In this document: positions 41,961-51,103 of the stretch, one piece after another
Position numbering within the stretch: position 1 is the stretch's first letter
How the letters are laid out: each line of letters begins with the position of its first letter
NCBI RefSeq assembly: GCF_002479495.1
Contig: NZ_DLNQ01000011.1
Coordinates: 124,721 to 188,720, forward strand
Direction: 5' to 3'
Source: Brevundimonas sp. UBA7506
GTDB lineage: Bacteria; Pseudomonadota; Alphaproteobacteria; Caulobacterales; Caulobacteraceae
Length of the DNA: 64,000 nt
Translations under genes and position numbers: made by a program
The notes under the pieces: generated by a model
What the model was told of the DNA's origin: nothing
Databases searched by the model: none
The model's input: only the letters and a program-made list of their open reading frames with translations

Positions 41961-43403
41961 TCAGCCCGCCGAGTAGCTGGTCTTGATCTGGGTGTAGAAC
42001 TCGACGGCGGCGAAGCCCTGTTCGCGGGGGCCGTAGGAGGACTTCTTCGTGCCGCCGAAGGGGACGTGATAGTCGACGCCCGCCGTCGCCAGGTTGACCA
42101 TGGTCATGCCGGCCCTGGCGTTCCTCTGGAAGTCGCGGGCGTGTTTCAGCGACTGGGTGACGATGCCCGCCGACAGGCCGAACTCGACGCCGTTGGCCAC
42201 GGCCAGGGCTTCCTCATAGCTGGCCACGCGGATGGTCGAGGCGACGGGGCCGAAGACCTCCTCGGTGTTGATGCGGGCGTCCGGCAGGGTGTCGGCGATC
42301 AGGGTCGGCTGGACGTACCAGCCCGGCTTGTCGAGCTTCAGACGCTCGCCGCCGGTGACGATCCGGCCGCCGCCGTCCCTGGCGATGTCGATGTAGTTAT
42401 ACGACACGTCGCGCTGAGCCTCGGTCACCGCCGGTCCCATCTGCGTCGTGGGATCGAGCGCGTCGCCGACGCGAAGCGCCGCCACCTTCTCGGCCAGCAG
42501 GGCGACGAAGCGGTCGTGGATGCCGTCCTGCACGATCAGGCGGCTCGACGCCGTGCAGCGCTGGCCGGTGGCGAAGAAGCTGCCGTCCAGGGCGATGGCG
42601 ACGGCGCGATCCAGGTCGGCGTCGTCCAGCACGATCAGGGGGTTCTTGCCGCCCATCTCCAGCTGCACGCGGGCCTGACGCTTCATCGCGCCTTCGGCCA
42701 CGCCGGCGCCGACGCCCTGCGAGCCGGTGAAGCTGATGCCGTCCACGCCGGGGTGGGCGACGATGGCGCGGCCCACGTCGCCGTCGCCGATGACCATGTT
42801 GACCACGCCCCTGGGCAGGCCCGCCTCATGCAGGATGGCGATGAGGGCCTCGGCGGTGGCCGGGGTCGGGCCGGCGGGCTTGATGACCACGGTGTTGCCG
42901 AAGGCGATGGCCGGCGCGATCTTCCAGGCCGGAATGGCGATGGGGAAGTTCCACGGCGTGATCAGGCCGAAGACCCCGACCGGCTGGCGATAGGTCTGGA
43001 TCTCCACGCCCGGACGGGTCGAGGCCAGGTTCTGACCGTGGACGCGCAGGGCCTCGCCGGCGAAATACTTCAGGATGCGGGCCGCGCGCATGGTCTCGCC
43101 GATGCCTTCCGGCAGGGTCTTGCCCTCCTCGCGCGACAGCAGGCGGCCGATCTGCGGGGCGCGCTCCATCAGCAGCGAACCGGCCCGGTCCAGCACGTCG
43201 AAGCGCGCCTCGGGCGAGGCGTCGGCCCAGCCCGGGAAGGCGGCGCGCGCGGCCTGCACCGCCTGATCCACCTCGGCCGCCCCGCCCCTGGGCGTGCGGG
43301 CCACGACGTCCCGCGTGTCCGACGGGTTCAGGCTCTCGCCCGACAGATCCCCGCCCACCTTCTCGCCGCCGATCCAGTGCGAAAGCTCAAGCGTGTCCGT
43401 CAT
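41961..43403 (-). CDS. xylA: 2-oxoglutarate semialdehyde dehydrogenase (ALDH family)
   Basis: NAD(P)-dependent oxidation of 2-oxoglutarate semialdehyde to 2-oxoglutarate, last step of oxidative pentose breakdown. The 480-residue protein carries the ALDH core: TPWNFPIAIPAWKIAPA, KPAGPTPATAEAL, FTGSQGVGAG for the nucleotide site, LEMGGKNPLIV with the catalytic Glu and TGQRCTASSRLIV with the nucleophile Cys. Position within the operon assigns the substrate; sequence alone gives only the family. The porter gene ends 84 bp upstream. Confidence 0.88.
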   Translation of the reverse strand: MTDTLELSHWIGGEKVGGDLSGESLNPSDTRDVVARTPRGGAAEVDQAVQAARAAFPGWADASPEARFDVLDRAGSLLMERAPQIGRLLSREEGKTLPEGIGETMRAARILKYFAGEALRVHGQNLASTRPGVEIQTYRQPVGVFGLITPWNFPIAIPAWKIAPAIAFGNTVVIKPAGPTPATAEALIAILHEAGLPRGVVNMVIGDGDVGRAIVAHPGVDGISFTGSQGVGAGVAEGAMKRQARVQLEMGGKNPLIVLDDADLDRAVAIALDGSFFATGQRCTASSRLIVQDGIHDRFVALLAEKVAALRVGDALDPTTQMGPAVTEAQRDVSYNYIDIARDGGGRIVTGGERLKLDKPGWYVQPTLIADTLPDARINTEEVFGPVASTIRVASYEEALAVANGVEFGLSAGIVTQSLKHARDFQRNARAGMTMVNLATAGVDYHVPFGGTKKSSYGPREQGFAAVEFYTQIKTSYSAG

Positions 43404-43487
43404 GGGAAAGTCCTTTCAGAGAGCAGCAGGGCGACGGGGGCGCGCCGCCCCGCCTTCGGGGAGGTCAGGTAGCAGAGCTTGCGGGCG

Positions 43488-44918
43488 TCAGCCCATGTCT
43501 TCCAGTTCGCGGCCGCGCGTTTCCCTCACCCAGGCCTGGACCAGGAAGAAGGAGATCAGGGCGCTGACCGAATAGAAGCCGTAGGTCACGACAAGACCCA
43601 GCGACGCCGCCATCCAGGGGAAGCTGACGGCGATGGCGAAGTTGGCGATCCACTGGGCGAAGCCGGCGACGGCCAGGGCCGAGCCGCGCATCTGGTTGGG
43701 GAACATCTCGCCCAGCATGACCCACATGACCGGCCCCCAGCTGAGGTTGAAGAAGACCACATAGGCGTTGGCGGAAATCAGCGCGGTCAGGCCCGTCTGA
43801 TCGTCCAGATGCAGCGCCCCATCGACCATGGCTGCGCGCGAGAAACACCAGGCCAGAACGCCCAGGGTCACGAACATCCCGACCGAGCCGATCAGCAGCA
43901 GGGGCTTGCGGCCGATCTTGTCGATCATGGCCACGGCCCCCAGGCAGGCCGCGATCGACAGGACGCCGGACAGGATGTTGATCTGCAGGGCGTCGTTTTC
44001 GGAGAAGCCGACCGACTGCCACAATACCGCGCCATAGTAGAAGACGATGTTGATGCCGACCAGTTGCTGGAAGACCGCCAGGATCAAACCGGCCCAGACG
44101 ATGGGGCGCACCTTGCGGGTCGCCGGGTCCAGCAGGTCGGCGAAGCGCGGCTTGTGATCCGCCGCCAGCGAGGCGCGGATTTCGGCGACCTTGCGCGCGC
44201 CGGCGCCCTGGCCGAACAGCTTGGACAGCACGGCCTCGGCCTGAACGTCCCTCTTCTTGACCACGAGGAAGCGCGGGCTTTCGGGAATGGCCAGCAGGGC
44301 CAGGAAGTAGATGCCGGCCGGCACGACCTGCAGCCAGAACATCCAGCGCCAGGCCGGATAGCCCAACCAGAACTCGGCCGTCGACCCGCCCGCCGTCTTG
44401 GCCAGGGCGTAGTTGGCGACGAAGGCGCCCGTCAGACCGGTGATGATCATGATCTGCTGCACCGACGACAGCCGCCCCCGGATCGAGGCCGGGGTGACTT
44501 CGGAAATATAGGCCGGCGACAGGACCGAGGCTGCGCCGACGCCCAGGCCGCCGATGAAGCGGGCGAGGATGAAGTGGGCAGAACTGTCCGCCGCCCCGGC
44601 CCAGACGGCCGAAATGATGAACATGACGGCGGCGATCTGCATCACCGTGCGGCGGCCGACGGCGTCGGCCAGTCGTCCCGCCGCGAAGGCGCCGAAGGCG
44701 CAGCCCAGCAGGATGGCGCCGACGTTGAAGCCTGTGCCGAGCGCCGACAGGTTGAAGGCCGCCTCCAGCCCGTCCTGGGTGCCGTTGATGACGCCGGAAT
44801 CATAGCCGAACATGAAGCCGCCGATGGTGGCCACCGCCACGATCAGGGCGATGAAGGCCATGTTGACCCGGTCATTCCCCGCGATGTCCGGGCCAGAAGC
44901 CCCTGTCGGTCCCGCCAT
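43488..44918 (-). CDS. MFS sugar:proton symporter
   Basis: Twelve-helix inner-membrane porter of the sugar porter family, most likely for xylose or arabinose. The 476-residue protein begins at the ATG at 44918 behind GGGAGGGAC. Family signatures are GFMFGYDSGVINGTQ in helix 1, GRLADAVGRRTVM after helix 2, ARFIGGLGVGAASVLSPAYISEV, PESPRFLV at the end of the first half, QQLVGINIVFYYGAVL in helix 7 and VRETRGREL at the end (the PETKG position). It sits inside the operon between the dehydrogenase genes. Confidence 0.93.
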   Translation of the reverse strand: MAGPTGASGPDIAGNDRVNMAFIALIVAVATIGGFMFGYDSGVINGTQDGLEAAFNLSALGTGFNVGAILLGCAFGAFAAGRLADAVGRRTVMQIAAVMFIISAVWAGAADSSAHFILARFIGGLGVGAASVLSPAYISEVTPASIRGRLSSVQQIMIITGLTGAFVANYALAKTAGGSTAEFWLGYPAWRWMFWLQVVPAGIYFLALLAIPESPRFLVVKKRDVQAEAVLSKLFGQGAGARKVAEIRASLAADHKPRFADLLDPATRKVRPIVWAGLILAVFQQLVGINIVFYYGAVLWQSVGFSENDALQINILSGVLSIAACLGAVAMIDKIGRKPLLLIGSVGMFVTLGVLAWCFSRAAMVDGALHLDDQTGLTALISANAYVVFFNLSWGPVMWVMLGEMFPNQMRGSALAVAGFAQWIANFAIAVSFPWMAASLGLVVTYGFYSVSALISFFLVQAWVRETRGRELEDMG

Positions 44919-44991
44919 ATTCGTCCCTCCCCAGGTCCGAGTGGTTGACCGCCCGTCATTGATCGCGGGCGGTGATGAAATCAGATTTGCG

Positions 44992-45750
44992 TCAGCGCCA
45001 GCCCGCGTCCACGAAATACTCATGCCCCGTGATGAAACGGGCGTCGTCGGAGGACAGGAACAGGGCCAAAGCGGCCACGTCGCGCGGCTCGATGCGGCCC
45101 TTTAGACACTGGGCGGCGACGATCTCGGCCTCGCCTTCGGGCGTGTACCACTTCATCTGACGCGGGGTTTTGACATTGCCCGGCACGATGCAGGCGACCC
45201 GCACGCCGTCCGCGCCCAGCTCCCGCGCCAGGGCCCGCGTCATGCCCTCGATGCCCGCTTTAGCCGTCTCGTAGATGGACAGGTCGGGCAGGCCCAGATG
45301 CCAGCTGATCGAGCCCAGGTTCAGGATCACGCCCCGGCCCTGCGCGCGCATGGCGGGCGCCACCGACTGGGCCGCGAAATAGAGATGGCGCAGATTGACC
45401 GCGATCCGCTCGTCCCAATAGGCGGGCGTGACCTCGGCCAGGGCGTGCCGATCGTCGCTGGCGGCGTTGTTGATCAGGACGTCGATAGGCCCGTGCCGAG
45501 CGATGATCCCGGCCAGGGCCGCCTGCAGGGGCTCGATCCGGGTCAGGTCGCAGGTTTCAAAGACCGGCGCCGGGTCCAGTTGCGCCAGCGACGCCTCCAG
45601 AGCCCTGGATTCCGCCTCGGCGATGTCGAAGAAGACCACCCGCGCGCCCTGTCGAGCGAAGGCCTCGACCACCCCTGCCCCGATGCCCGAGCCGCCGCCG
45701 GTGACGACGACCAGACGGCCTTTCAGCGAAGGATAAACTGCGCCGCTCAT
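44992..45750 (-). CDS. xylB: Pentose 1-dehydrogenase, SDR family
   Basis: NAD-dependent oxidation of D-xylose (or L-arabinose) to the lactone, first step of the pathway. In 252 residues the cofactor motif is VVTGGGSGIGAGVVEAF near residue 15, NNAASDD near 90 is the NNAG-like element, Ser is in NLGSISWHLG and the Tyr-x3-Lys in IYETAKAGIEG. The length equals Caulobacter XylB. The start overlaps the stop of xylX (ATGA), so the two are translationally coupled. Confidence 0.88.
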   Translation of the reverse strand: MSGAVYPSLKGRLVVVTGGGSGIGAGVVEAFARQGARVVFFDIAEAESRALEASLAQLDPAPVFETCDLTRIEPLQAALAGIIARHGPIDVLINNAASDDRHALAEVTPAYWDERIAVNLRHLYFAAQSVAPAMRAQGRGVILNLGSISWHLGLPDLSIYETAKAGIEGMTRALARELGADGVRVACIVPGNVKTPRQMKWYTPEGEAEIVAAQCLKGRIEPRDVAALALFLSSDDARFITGHEYFVDAGWR

Positions 45751-46892
45751 GCCGCGCCGCCCAGCAGACCGCGCCCGGCCAGATTGCGCATCAGGCCGCT
45801 GACGCCCAGGGTCCAGGGCGGCGCCTGATCGCAGGTCGCGACGATGTTCTCGAGCACGCCCAGCTTGTCGGACGAGACCCGCACGCGGTCGCCGACCTTG
45901 TGGGTAAAGCCCTTGCCCGCCTCGCCGCGATCCTCGACGGGGGCGAACATCGTGCCGAGATAGAGGGCGAAGCCGTCGGGGTATTGGTGGGCGCTCAGGG
46001 TCTGGGTCGCCAGGTCCTCGGGATCGCGGCTGATCAGGCGCATCGAGCTTTCGCCGGTCATGACGAAGCCGTCCTCGCCCTCGACCTCCAGCCGAACCGT
46101 GGCGGCGCGCACGTCATCCATGCTGAAGCCGTGGTCGAACAGGCGGACGAAGGGCCCGACCGCCGCCGAGGCGTTGTTGTCCTTGGCCTTGCCCAGCAGC
46201 AGAGCCGAGCGCCCTTCGATGTCACGCAGGTTGACGTCGTTGCCCAGGCTGGCGCCGACCGGGCGACCCGCCGGATCGCAGACGATCACCACCTCCGGCT
46301 CCGGGTTGTTCCAAGCCGAGTCGGCCCGCACCCCGACCGCCGCGCCCGCCCCGACCGAGGCCAGCACCGGCGCCTTGGTGAAGATCTCGGCATAGGGGCC
46401 GATGGCGACCTCCAGATACTGCGACCACAGGCCGTCGGCGATCAATTGCGCCTTGACCGCCTCAGCCTGAGCCGAGCCCGGCTTCAGGTCCTTCAGTTCG
46501 CCGCCGACGCGCTCCAGCAGGCCCCGACGAATGGCGTTGGCGGCGGCGGCGTCGCCACGCGCCCGCTCCTCGATCACCCGCTCCAGCGCCGAAACAGCGA
46601 AGGTCACGCCCGAGGCCTTGATGCATTGCAGGTCCAGCGGCGACAGCAGGGCCAGCCCCGCATCGCCCCAGGCCGTCGCGACCTTCAGGTCCTCGACCGC
46701 GCCCAGATCGCGCCCCTCGGCGGCGGCGAGATCGGGTCGCGCCAGAGCCATCGCCGTCGTCGGGGCGAAGGCGGAAATGTCGATCAGCCGACCATCCCGC
46801 AGCAGCACAGGCGTCGGCCCGTCAGCGGTCTCGATCCGGCCCAGCAGGACAGCCGCGCGCCAGTCGCGCGGCAGAATGGCGATCATATCCAA
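45747..46892 (-). CDS. xylX: 2-keto-3-deoxypentonate dehydratase, FAH-fold
   Basis: Dehydrates 2-keto-3-deoxy-xylonate (or -arabonate) to 2-oxoglutarate semialdehyde. The 381-residue protein has a fumarylacetoacetate-hydrolase-type fold: LQCIKASGVTFAVSALERVIEER in the first half, NNPEPEVVIVCDPAGRPVGASLGNDVNLRDIEGRSA with the metal-binding acids, AKDNNASAAVGPF, and an FAH-like end. Length matches Caulobacter XylX. The start may be the TTG at 46892, seven bases after GGGAG, or the ATG two codons later (46886). It is the first gene after the operator. Confidence 0.88.
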   Translation of the reverse strand: MDMIAILPRDWRAAVLLGRIETADGPTPVLLRDGRLIDISAFAPTTAMALARPDLAAAEGRDLGAVEDLKVATAWGDAGLALLSPLDLQCIKASGVTFAVSALERVIEERARGDAAAANAIRRGLLERVGGELKDLKPGSAQAEAVKAQLIADGLWSQYLEVAIGPYAEIFTKAPVLASVGAGAAVGVRADSAWNNPEPEVVIVCDPAGRPVGASLGNDVNLRDIEGRSALLLGKAKDNNASAAVGPFVRLFDHGFSMDDVRAATVRLEVEGEDGFVMTGESSMRLISRDPEDLATQTLSAHQYPDGFALYLGTMFAPVEDRGEAGKGFTHKVGDRVRVSSDKLGVLENIVATCDQAPPWTLGVSGLMRNLAGRGLLGGAA

Positions 46893-46920
46893 GGTGCGTC
46901 TCCCACACGATCTGACGTCG

Positions 46921-46934
46921 TGTTAGCGCTAACA
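46921..46934 (-). promoter_or_regulatory. Perfect LacI-family operator
   Basis: TGTTAGCGCTAACA is a perfect 14-bp palindrome with the CG centre usual for LacI-family sites, 29 bp upstream of xylX. It is nearly the site remembered in the C. crescentus xylX promoter (TGTTAGCGCTACCA). Binding here would block the promoter below. Confidence 0.85.
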
Positions 46935-46959
46935 TTCTCCACTTGGAAACCGGTGTCAA
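46931..46959 (-). promoter_or_regulatory. xyl operon promoter
   Basis: On the minus strand TTGACA (46959-46954) and AATGTT (46936-46931) are spaced by 17 bp. The -10 box overlaps the operator, a standard repression layout, and the -35 box overlaps the end of the LacI gene. Confidence 0.65.
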
Positions 46960-47960
46960 CCGGGTGACGCGGTGCTCTCCCGTTCAATCAGTCGATGTTC
47001 GACGAATTGCGTCTCGAGCTGCTCCTTGCCCGCCAGACGCAGGGCCGCGCGGCGGGCCATCTCGGCGACAGGCTGGCGGATGGTGGTCAGGGCGGGCCAA
47101 ACGCTGGCAGCCAGATAGGTGTCATCAAAGCCTGCGATCGAAACGTCGCCGGGTGTCTGCAGCCCCGCCGCATGGACGGCCGCCAGGGCGCCGGCGGCCA
47201 TGTCGTCATTTCCGGCGAACAGGGCCGTCGGGCGCGGACGCGCGGCCAGCAACCGCCGCGCGGCCTCAAAGCCCGAGCGGTAGGTGAAGTCGCCGCGCTC
47301 GATCAGGAGGTCGACGCCCTGCGCGGCCTCGACCGCGGCCTGCGCGCCTCGGCGTCGGTCGGCGCTGGCGCTCTGATCGGCGCGGCCTTCGATCAGACCG
47401 ATGCAGCGGTGGCCCAGGTCGATCAGCCGTCGCGTCATCTCGGCGGCGGCGCCGACGTCATCCACCCGCAGGGCCCCCGTCATGCCCTCGACGGGCGGCG
47501 CGGCCAGCAGCACCGCCTTCAGACCCGCCGCCCGGATAGCGTCGAGGGTCGCGGCGGACTCGCCCAGCGGCGGCGGCACGATCAGGCCCTGCGCCCCGCC
47601 CGCCGCCAGTCGCCGCACAGCCTCGGCCTCCTGCGCCGGATCGCCCGCCTGCGACGGCTCGATCATCAGCAACAGCCCCGCCGCCCGCGCCCCGGCCAGG
47701 GCGCCGGAGAGGACCTCGGCCAGATAGGCGTTGCTGGGGTTGGCGTAGAGCAGGCCGATGCGCCCCGCCCCGGCCCGCGCCAGAATTCGCGCCGCGGGAT
47801 CGGGCACATAGCCCGCCGCGTCGATCACCGCCTGGACCCGCTCGCGCGTCGCCGCGCTGACCCGCGCCCCGCCGTTGATGACGCGCGACACCGTCATCGC
47901 TGACACCCCCGCGCGGCGGGCGATGTCGTCGATGGTCGGGTTGCGGTCGTCAGCGGCCAT
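46956..47960 (-). CDS. xylR: LacI-family repressor of the xyl operon
   Basis: A 334-residue LacI-family transcription factor. The N-terminal HTH (TIDDIARRAGVSAMTVSRVING) is intact, followed by the hinge, a PBP1-like effector domain (IGLLYANPSNAYLAEVLSGAL, LIDLGHRCIGLIEG, FAGNDDMAAGALAAVH, SIAGFDDTYLAASVWPALTTI). It is transcribed towards xylX with the palindromic operator in the 63-bp gap, so it probably represses the operon until a pentose or its derivative binds. The start is at the ATG at 47960; a preceding GTG codon is also possible. Confidence 0.92.
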   Translation of the reverse strand: MAADDRNPTIDDIARRAGVSAMTVSRVINGGARVSAATRERVQAVIDAAGYVPDPAARILARAGAGRIGLLYANPSNAYLAEVLSGALAGARAAGLLLMIEPSQAGDPAQEAEAVRRLAAGGAQGLIVPPPLGESAATLDAIRAAGLKAVLLAAPPVEGMTGALRVDDVGAAAEMTRRLIDLGHRCIGLIEGRADQSASADRRRGAQAAVEAAQGVDLLIERGDFTYRSGFEAARRLLAARPRPTALFAGNDDMAAGALAAVHAAGLQTPGDVSIAGFDDTYLAASVWPALTTIRQPVAEMARRAALRLAGKEQLETQFVEHRLIERESTASPG

Positions 47961-47992
47961 GACGCCACTGGTCGCGGCAAGCGCCGCCGTCG

Positions 47993-50980
47993 TCAAGGCG
48001 CGGGCGCGATCCACAGGGCCAGGGGACGGCCCGCCAGCGCGGCGGGCGGCGCCAGCGAACTGGGCCCCTCGGACGCAACCGCGTCGACCACCGCCCCGTC
48101 GGCGATCCACCGCAGCGCCTGCCCAGCGGCGACAGACCGGGCCAGTTGGATCGCGGCGCCATCGAGGCTGTAGATCAGAACCGTCCCGTCCGGCGCCGAA
48201 GACGCCCAGGCGGCGCCGGTCGGCGCCATCAAGGCCGCATCCAGCCGTAGCGAGGCCCGAGCCTCAACTCCGACCGTCGCCTCAATGGCGCGGCTCAGCC
48301 CCGGGAAGACATCGTCGTCATTGAGCACCACCAGATCGGCGCGGCGGTCGCGATACTCGCGATAGGCGCGGTAGCGCATGGCCGGGGTCGAGCGCCACAG
48401 GGCCCGCCGAACCTCGCCCGCGTCGGCGCCGTCGGCCAGATCCTGCGGCCGGGCGATGGCGTCCACCTGTTCGCGGGGCGCCTTGTCCAGCCCGCCCTGC
48501 ACCGCGAACAGCGAGCCGTCGGGACGATAGACCCAGTGATGGAAGGCGACCGCATCCACCATCTGCGACCGGGCCGGATCATCCAGAATGGCGTCCATCT
48601 GATCCTTGGGGATCTCCAGCGCCACCCGCGCGTCCGCGCCGGTCTCGGCCTCCCAGGCGGCGATCTCGTCCAGCCAGAACCGCACGAAGGACAGGGGGCC
48701 GGTGTACTCGGGATCCAGCCCGATCACGACATTGGACCGCCCCTTCAGCGTCTCCAGCGTCTGACGGATGTAGCGGCGATGCAGGTCGCGCCGCACCGGC
48801 TCGGACACGTCCCAGAAGACCTCCGCCGCCGGCACTTCGTTCGGCATTCCCGTCGCTTGCAGGGCGTTGACGGGCCGCCAGGGGAAGTCGACGTAGTGTG
48901 AGCGGCTCTCCAGCAGCCAGTGCTGAAGATAGAGCTTGTGATACAGGATCACGCCCTGCTGCTCGGCCAGATCGGCGAAGCGAGCGACGCGGTCGAAGAA
49001 CCAGGGATTGAAGCGTTCCAGGTCGAACTTGCTGAGGCCGTCCCAGGCCCGCCCCTGCCCGCTGCGCGCCCACGGCAGTTCCATGAACGGACCCCAGACC
49101 TCGCCGTCGCGCTGATCCGGCGAGCCGTAGAAGTCGTGATCGACGCGGCGACGGTCGTACCAGAGGCCGTAGTTATGATGCACCACGTCGCCGGTCTTCA
49201 ACCCGGCGGCGACGGCGTCCAGATCGTCGGTCAGACCCCGCCCCTCCAGCCCTGGCGCGAAGCGGGTGATGAAGGGGCCGGACGCCTCGGCCAGGGCCGG
49301 GATCATCTGGGCCTGAAAGAAGGCGAAGCCGATGCGGCGACGCCAGGCGGGCTGGCCGTCGATGACGAAGCGGCCGCCCTCGACCGTCAGCGGGTGACTG
49401 GCGACAGGTTGCGTCGTCACGGTTCGCCACGCTGCGACCTCGGCCTCGGTCAGATGCGGGGCGCCGACCTCAGCCGGATAGGTTGCGGGTTCCAGCGCCG
49501 CCAGAGCGCCCGCGCCCATCCTGCGCTCCAGTTGCATCCGATAGAGGCTGGCCGGTTCCTGCGGCTGGGCGCGATGGAAGTCACGGCCAGGCATCACGCG
49601 CGCGTCTTCCAGCACCCCGTCGCCGGAACGCTCGCCGCGACAGCCGACGGCGACATTGACCGCGCCCGGCGGACTGCGCACCTCGACCACCGTCGCCTCG
49701 CAGTTCCACAGGACCGAGTTGGCCGCCGACCAACCGACGCCCTGCCCGTCTCGTCCGCGATGGGTCAGGGTCAGACCGCCGCCGCGCACCTTGACCCCGT
49801 CGAACAGGACGCCGGTGGCCCAGCTCTCCTGCGTCCCGCTGTCGCCAAGGGCGTCCGTGGCGGTGCAGTCGAGGAAGACATTGGGTCCGGCTGCAGCGTG
49901 GCCGACCGAAAAGTCATGAATGCCGTCGTTGCTGGCGCAGCGCTGGAACAGGGTCTGCTGCCCCGCCGTGTAGAAGGTGCGCCGACGCAGGCCGCCGATC
50001 TCGGACACCGGGCGGCTGGCGGCCACGTCCTGTACCGTGACCCGGCGACTATCCAGCCCCAGATCGACGGCCGAGCCGACAAAGCCTTCAAAGACAAGGT
50101 TCCGTAGCCAGACATCCTCGGCCCGATCCACGGCGATCCCGGTCCAGCTGTGGTCCTCATCGGCGGGCCGCGATGGGTCGTGACGCGAGACGAGGGTCAG
50201 GTTCTCCACCCCGACCTCGCGGATGCGCGACGCCGAGGAGCCGCGCCGTACCGTGGCGTCACCCTCCGCCAGGGCCATGGTCAGGGGCGCGTCCAGAAGG
50301 ATGGTCCGCCCCTCCACCGCGACGACGCGCCGATCCCACACCACGTCGCGCGAGCCCGGCTTCCAGTTCAGCCGGGTTTCAGGCCGCCAGCCGACGAAGG
50401 CGTCCATGCCCAGGGCGGCAATCCATTCGGCGGTGCTGGGACGGCGGATGGTCACCGCGTCGCCAACGCCAAGGCCTTCGGTCGTCTCCAGAGTCAGGCG
50501 CACGGTCCCGACCGGCGTCTGGCCCATCACCTGATGCTTTACGCCGGTCGAAGCGTCGGCCGTGCCGCTACGCGCACCGACCGTGATCAGAGCGCGCCGA
50601 TCCACACCGGTCGCCACAATGGTCGTCGCCTGCGGGCCCGCGCCGCGCAGGACCACCCCGCCGACCTCGAGCCGGATCTGGCCCTGGACCTGATACTCTC
50701 CCGCCGCCAGCAGCACCGTACCCCTTCGCCCCTCGGCGTCGGGCTTCGCCTTCGCCGCGCGATCCAGCGCCGCAAGGATGCGGTCGGTGTCGTCGCCCTC
50801 GCCCGGCTCGACCCAGATCAGGACCGGCATGACCGGCGCCGTCACGCCCCCGCCGCGATAGCCCGCGTGGGAAAAATCGATGGGCGGGGTCAAAGCGACG
50901 AAGTCCGGCTGCGTCTGGGCACGCGAGGCCCCGGCCACCGATGCTGCGACGATCAGCCCCGCGATCCAGAACCGGACCAT
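47993..50980 (-). CDS. Secreted two-domain protein: pectate-lyase-like beta-helix plus glycosidase-like barrel
   Basis: The 995-residue protein has a signal peptide (WIAGLIVAASVAGASRA) and at least two parts. Residues about 40-480 form a right-handed beta-helix of the pectate-lyase superfamily (GTVLLAAGEYQVQGQIRLEVGG, VLRGAGPQATTIVATG, VENLTLVSRHDP, LRNLVFEGFVGSAVDLG). Residues about 520-900 look like a TIM-barrel hydrolase (RRIGFAFFQAQMIPALAEA, GDVVHHNYGLWYDRRR, GLDPEYTGPLSFVRFW, VDAVAFHHWVYRPDG), and the last 90 are beta-sandwich-like. It resembles DUF6298-type proteins but that is from memory. Substrate is presumably pectic. It has the operator just upstream, shared with the divergent lyase. 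Confidence 0.7.
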   Translation of the reverse strand: MVRFWIAGLIVAASVAGASRAQTQPDFVALTPPIDFSHAGYRGGGVTAPVMPVLIWVEPGEGDDTDRILAALDRAAKAKPDAEGRRGTVLLAAGEYQVQGQIRLEVGGVVLRGAGPQATTIVATGVDRRALITVGARSGTADASTGVKHQVMGQTPVGTVRLTLETTEGLGVGDAVTIRRPSTAEWIAALGMDAFVGWRPETRLNWKPGSRDVVWDRRVVAVEGRTILLDAPLTMALAEGDATVRRGSSASRIREVGVENLTLVSRHDPSRPADEDHSWTGIAVDRAEDVWLRNLVFEGFVGSAVDLGLDSRRVTVQDVAASRPVSEIGGLRRRTFYTAGQQTLFQRCASNDGIHDFSVGHAAAGPNVFLDCTATDALGDSGTQESWATGVLFDGVKVRGGGLTLTHRGRDGQGVGWSAANSVLWNCEATVVEVRSPPGAVNVAVGCRGERSGDGVLEDARVMPGRDFHRAQPQEPASLYRMQLERRMGAGALAALEPATYPAEVGAPHLTEAEVAAWRTVTTQPVASHPLTVEGGRFVIDGQPAWRRRIGFAFFQAQMIPALAEASGPFITRFAPGLEGRGLTDDLDAVAAGLKTGDVVHHNYGLWYDRRRVDHDFYGSPDQRDGEVWGPFMELPWARSGQGRAWDGLSKFDLERFNPWFFDRVARFADLAEQQGVILYHKLYLQHWLLESRSHYVDFPWRPVNALQATGMPNEVPAAEVFWDVSEPVRRDLHRRYIRQTLETLKGRSNVVIGLDPEYTGPLSFVRFWLDEIAAWEAETGADARVALEIPKDQMDAILDDPARSQMVDAVAFHHWVYRPDGSLFAVQGGLDKAPREQVDAIARPQDLADGADAGEVRRALWRSTPAMRYRAYREYRDRRADLVVLNDDDVFPGLSRAIEATVGVEARASLRLDAALMAPTGAAWASSAPDGTVLIYSLDGAAIQLARSVAAGQALRWIADGAVVDAVASEGPSSLAPPAALAGRPLALWIAPAP

Positions 50981-51010
50981 GTCTTCCTCCCCCTAGGCAC
51001 GACCTAAAAA

Positions 51011-51023
51011 GTATTATTATATT
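51011..51023 (+). promoter_or_regulatory. Regulon operator, copy 2 (GTATTATTATATT)
   Basis: Full match to GTATTATNATATT in the 123-bp gap between the divergent beta-helix gene and the PL10-like lyase gene. A run of A flanks it at the 5' side, as at the third copy. Confidence 0.7.
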
Positions 51024-51103
51024 TCTTGATGAGTCCAGCGGTCGCTCAGGCGGCGCGCGCCGACGCCAGAGCGGCAGGACCGGGGGAAGGAGAGTTTTCA
51101 CGG

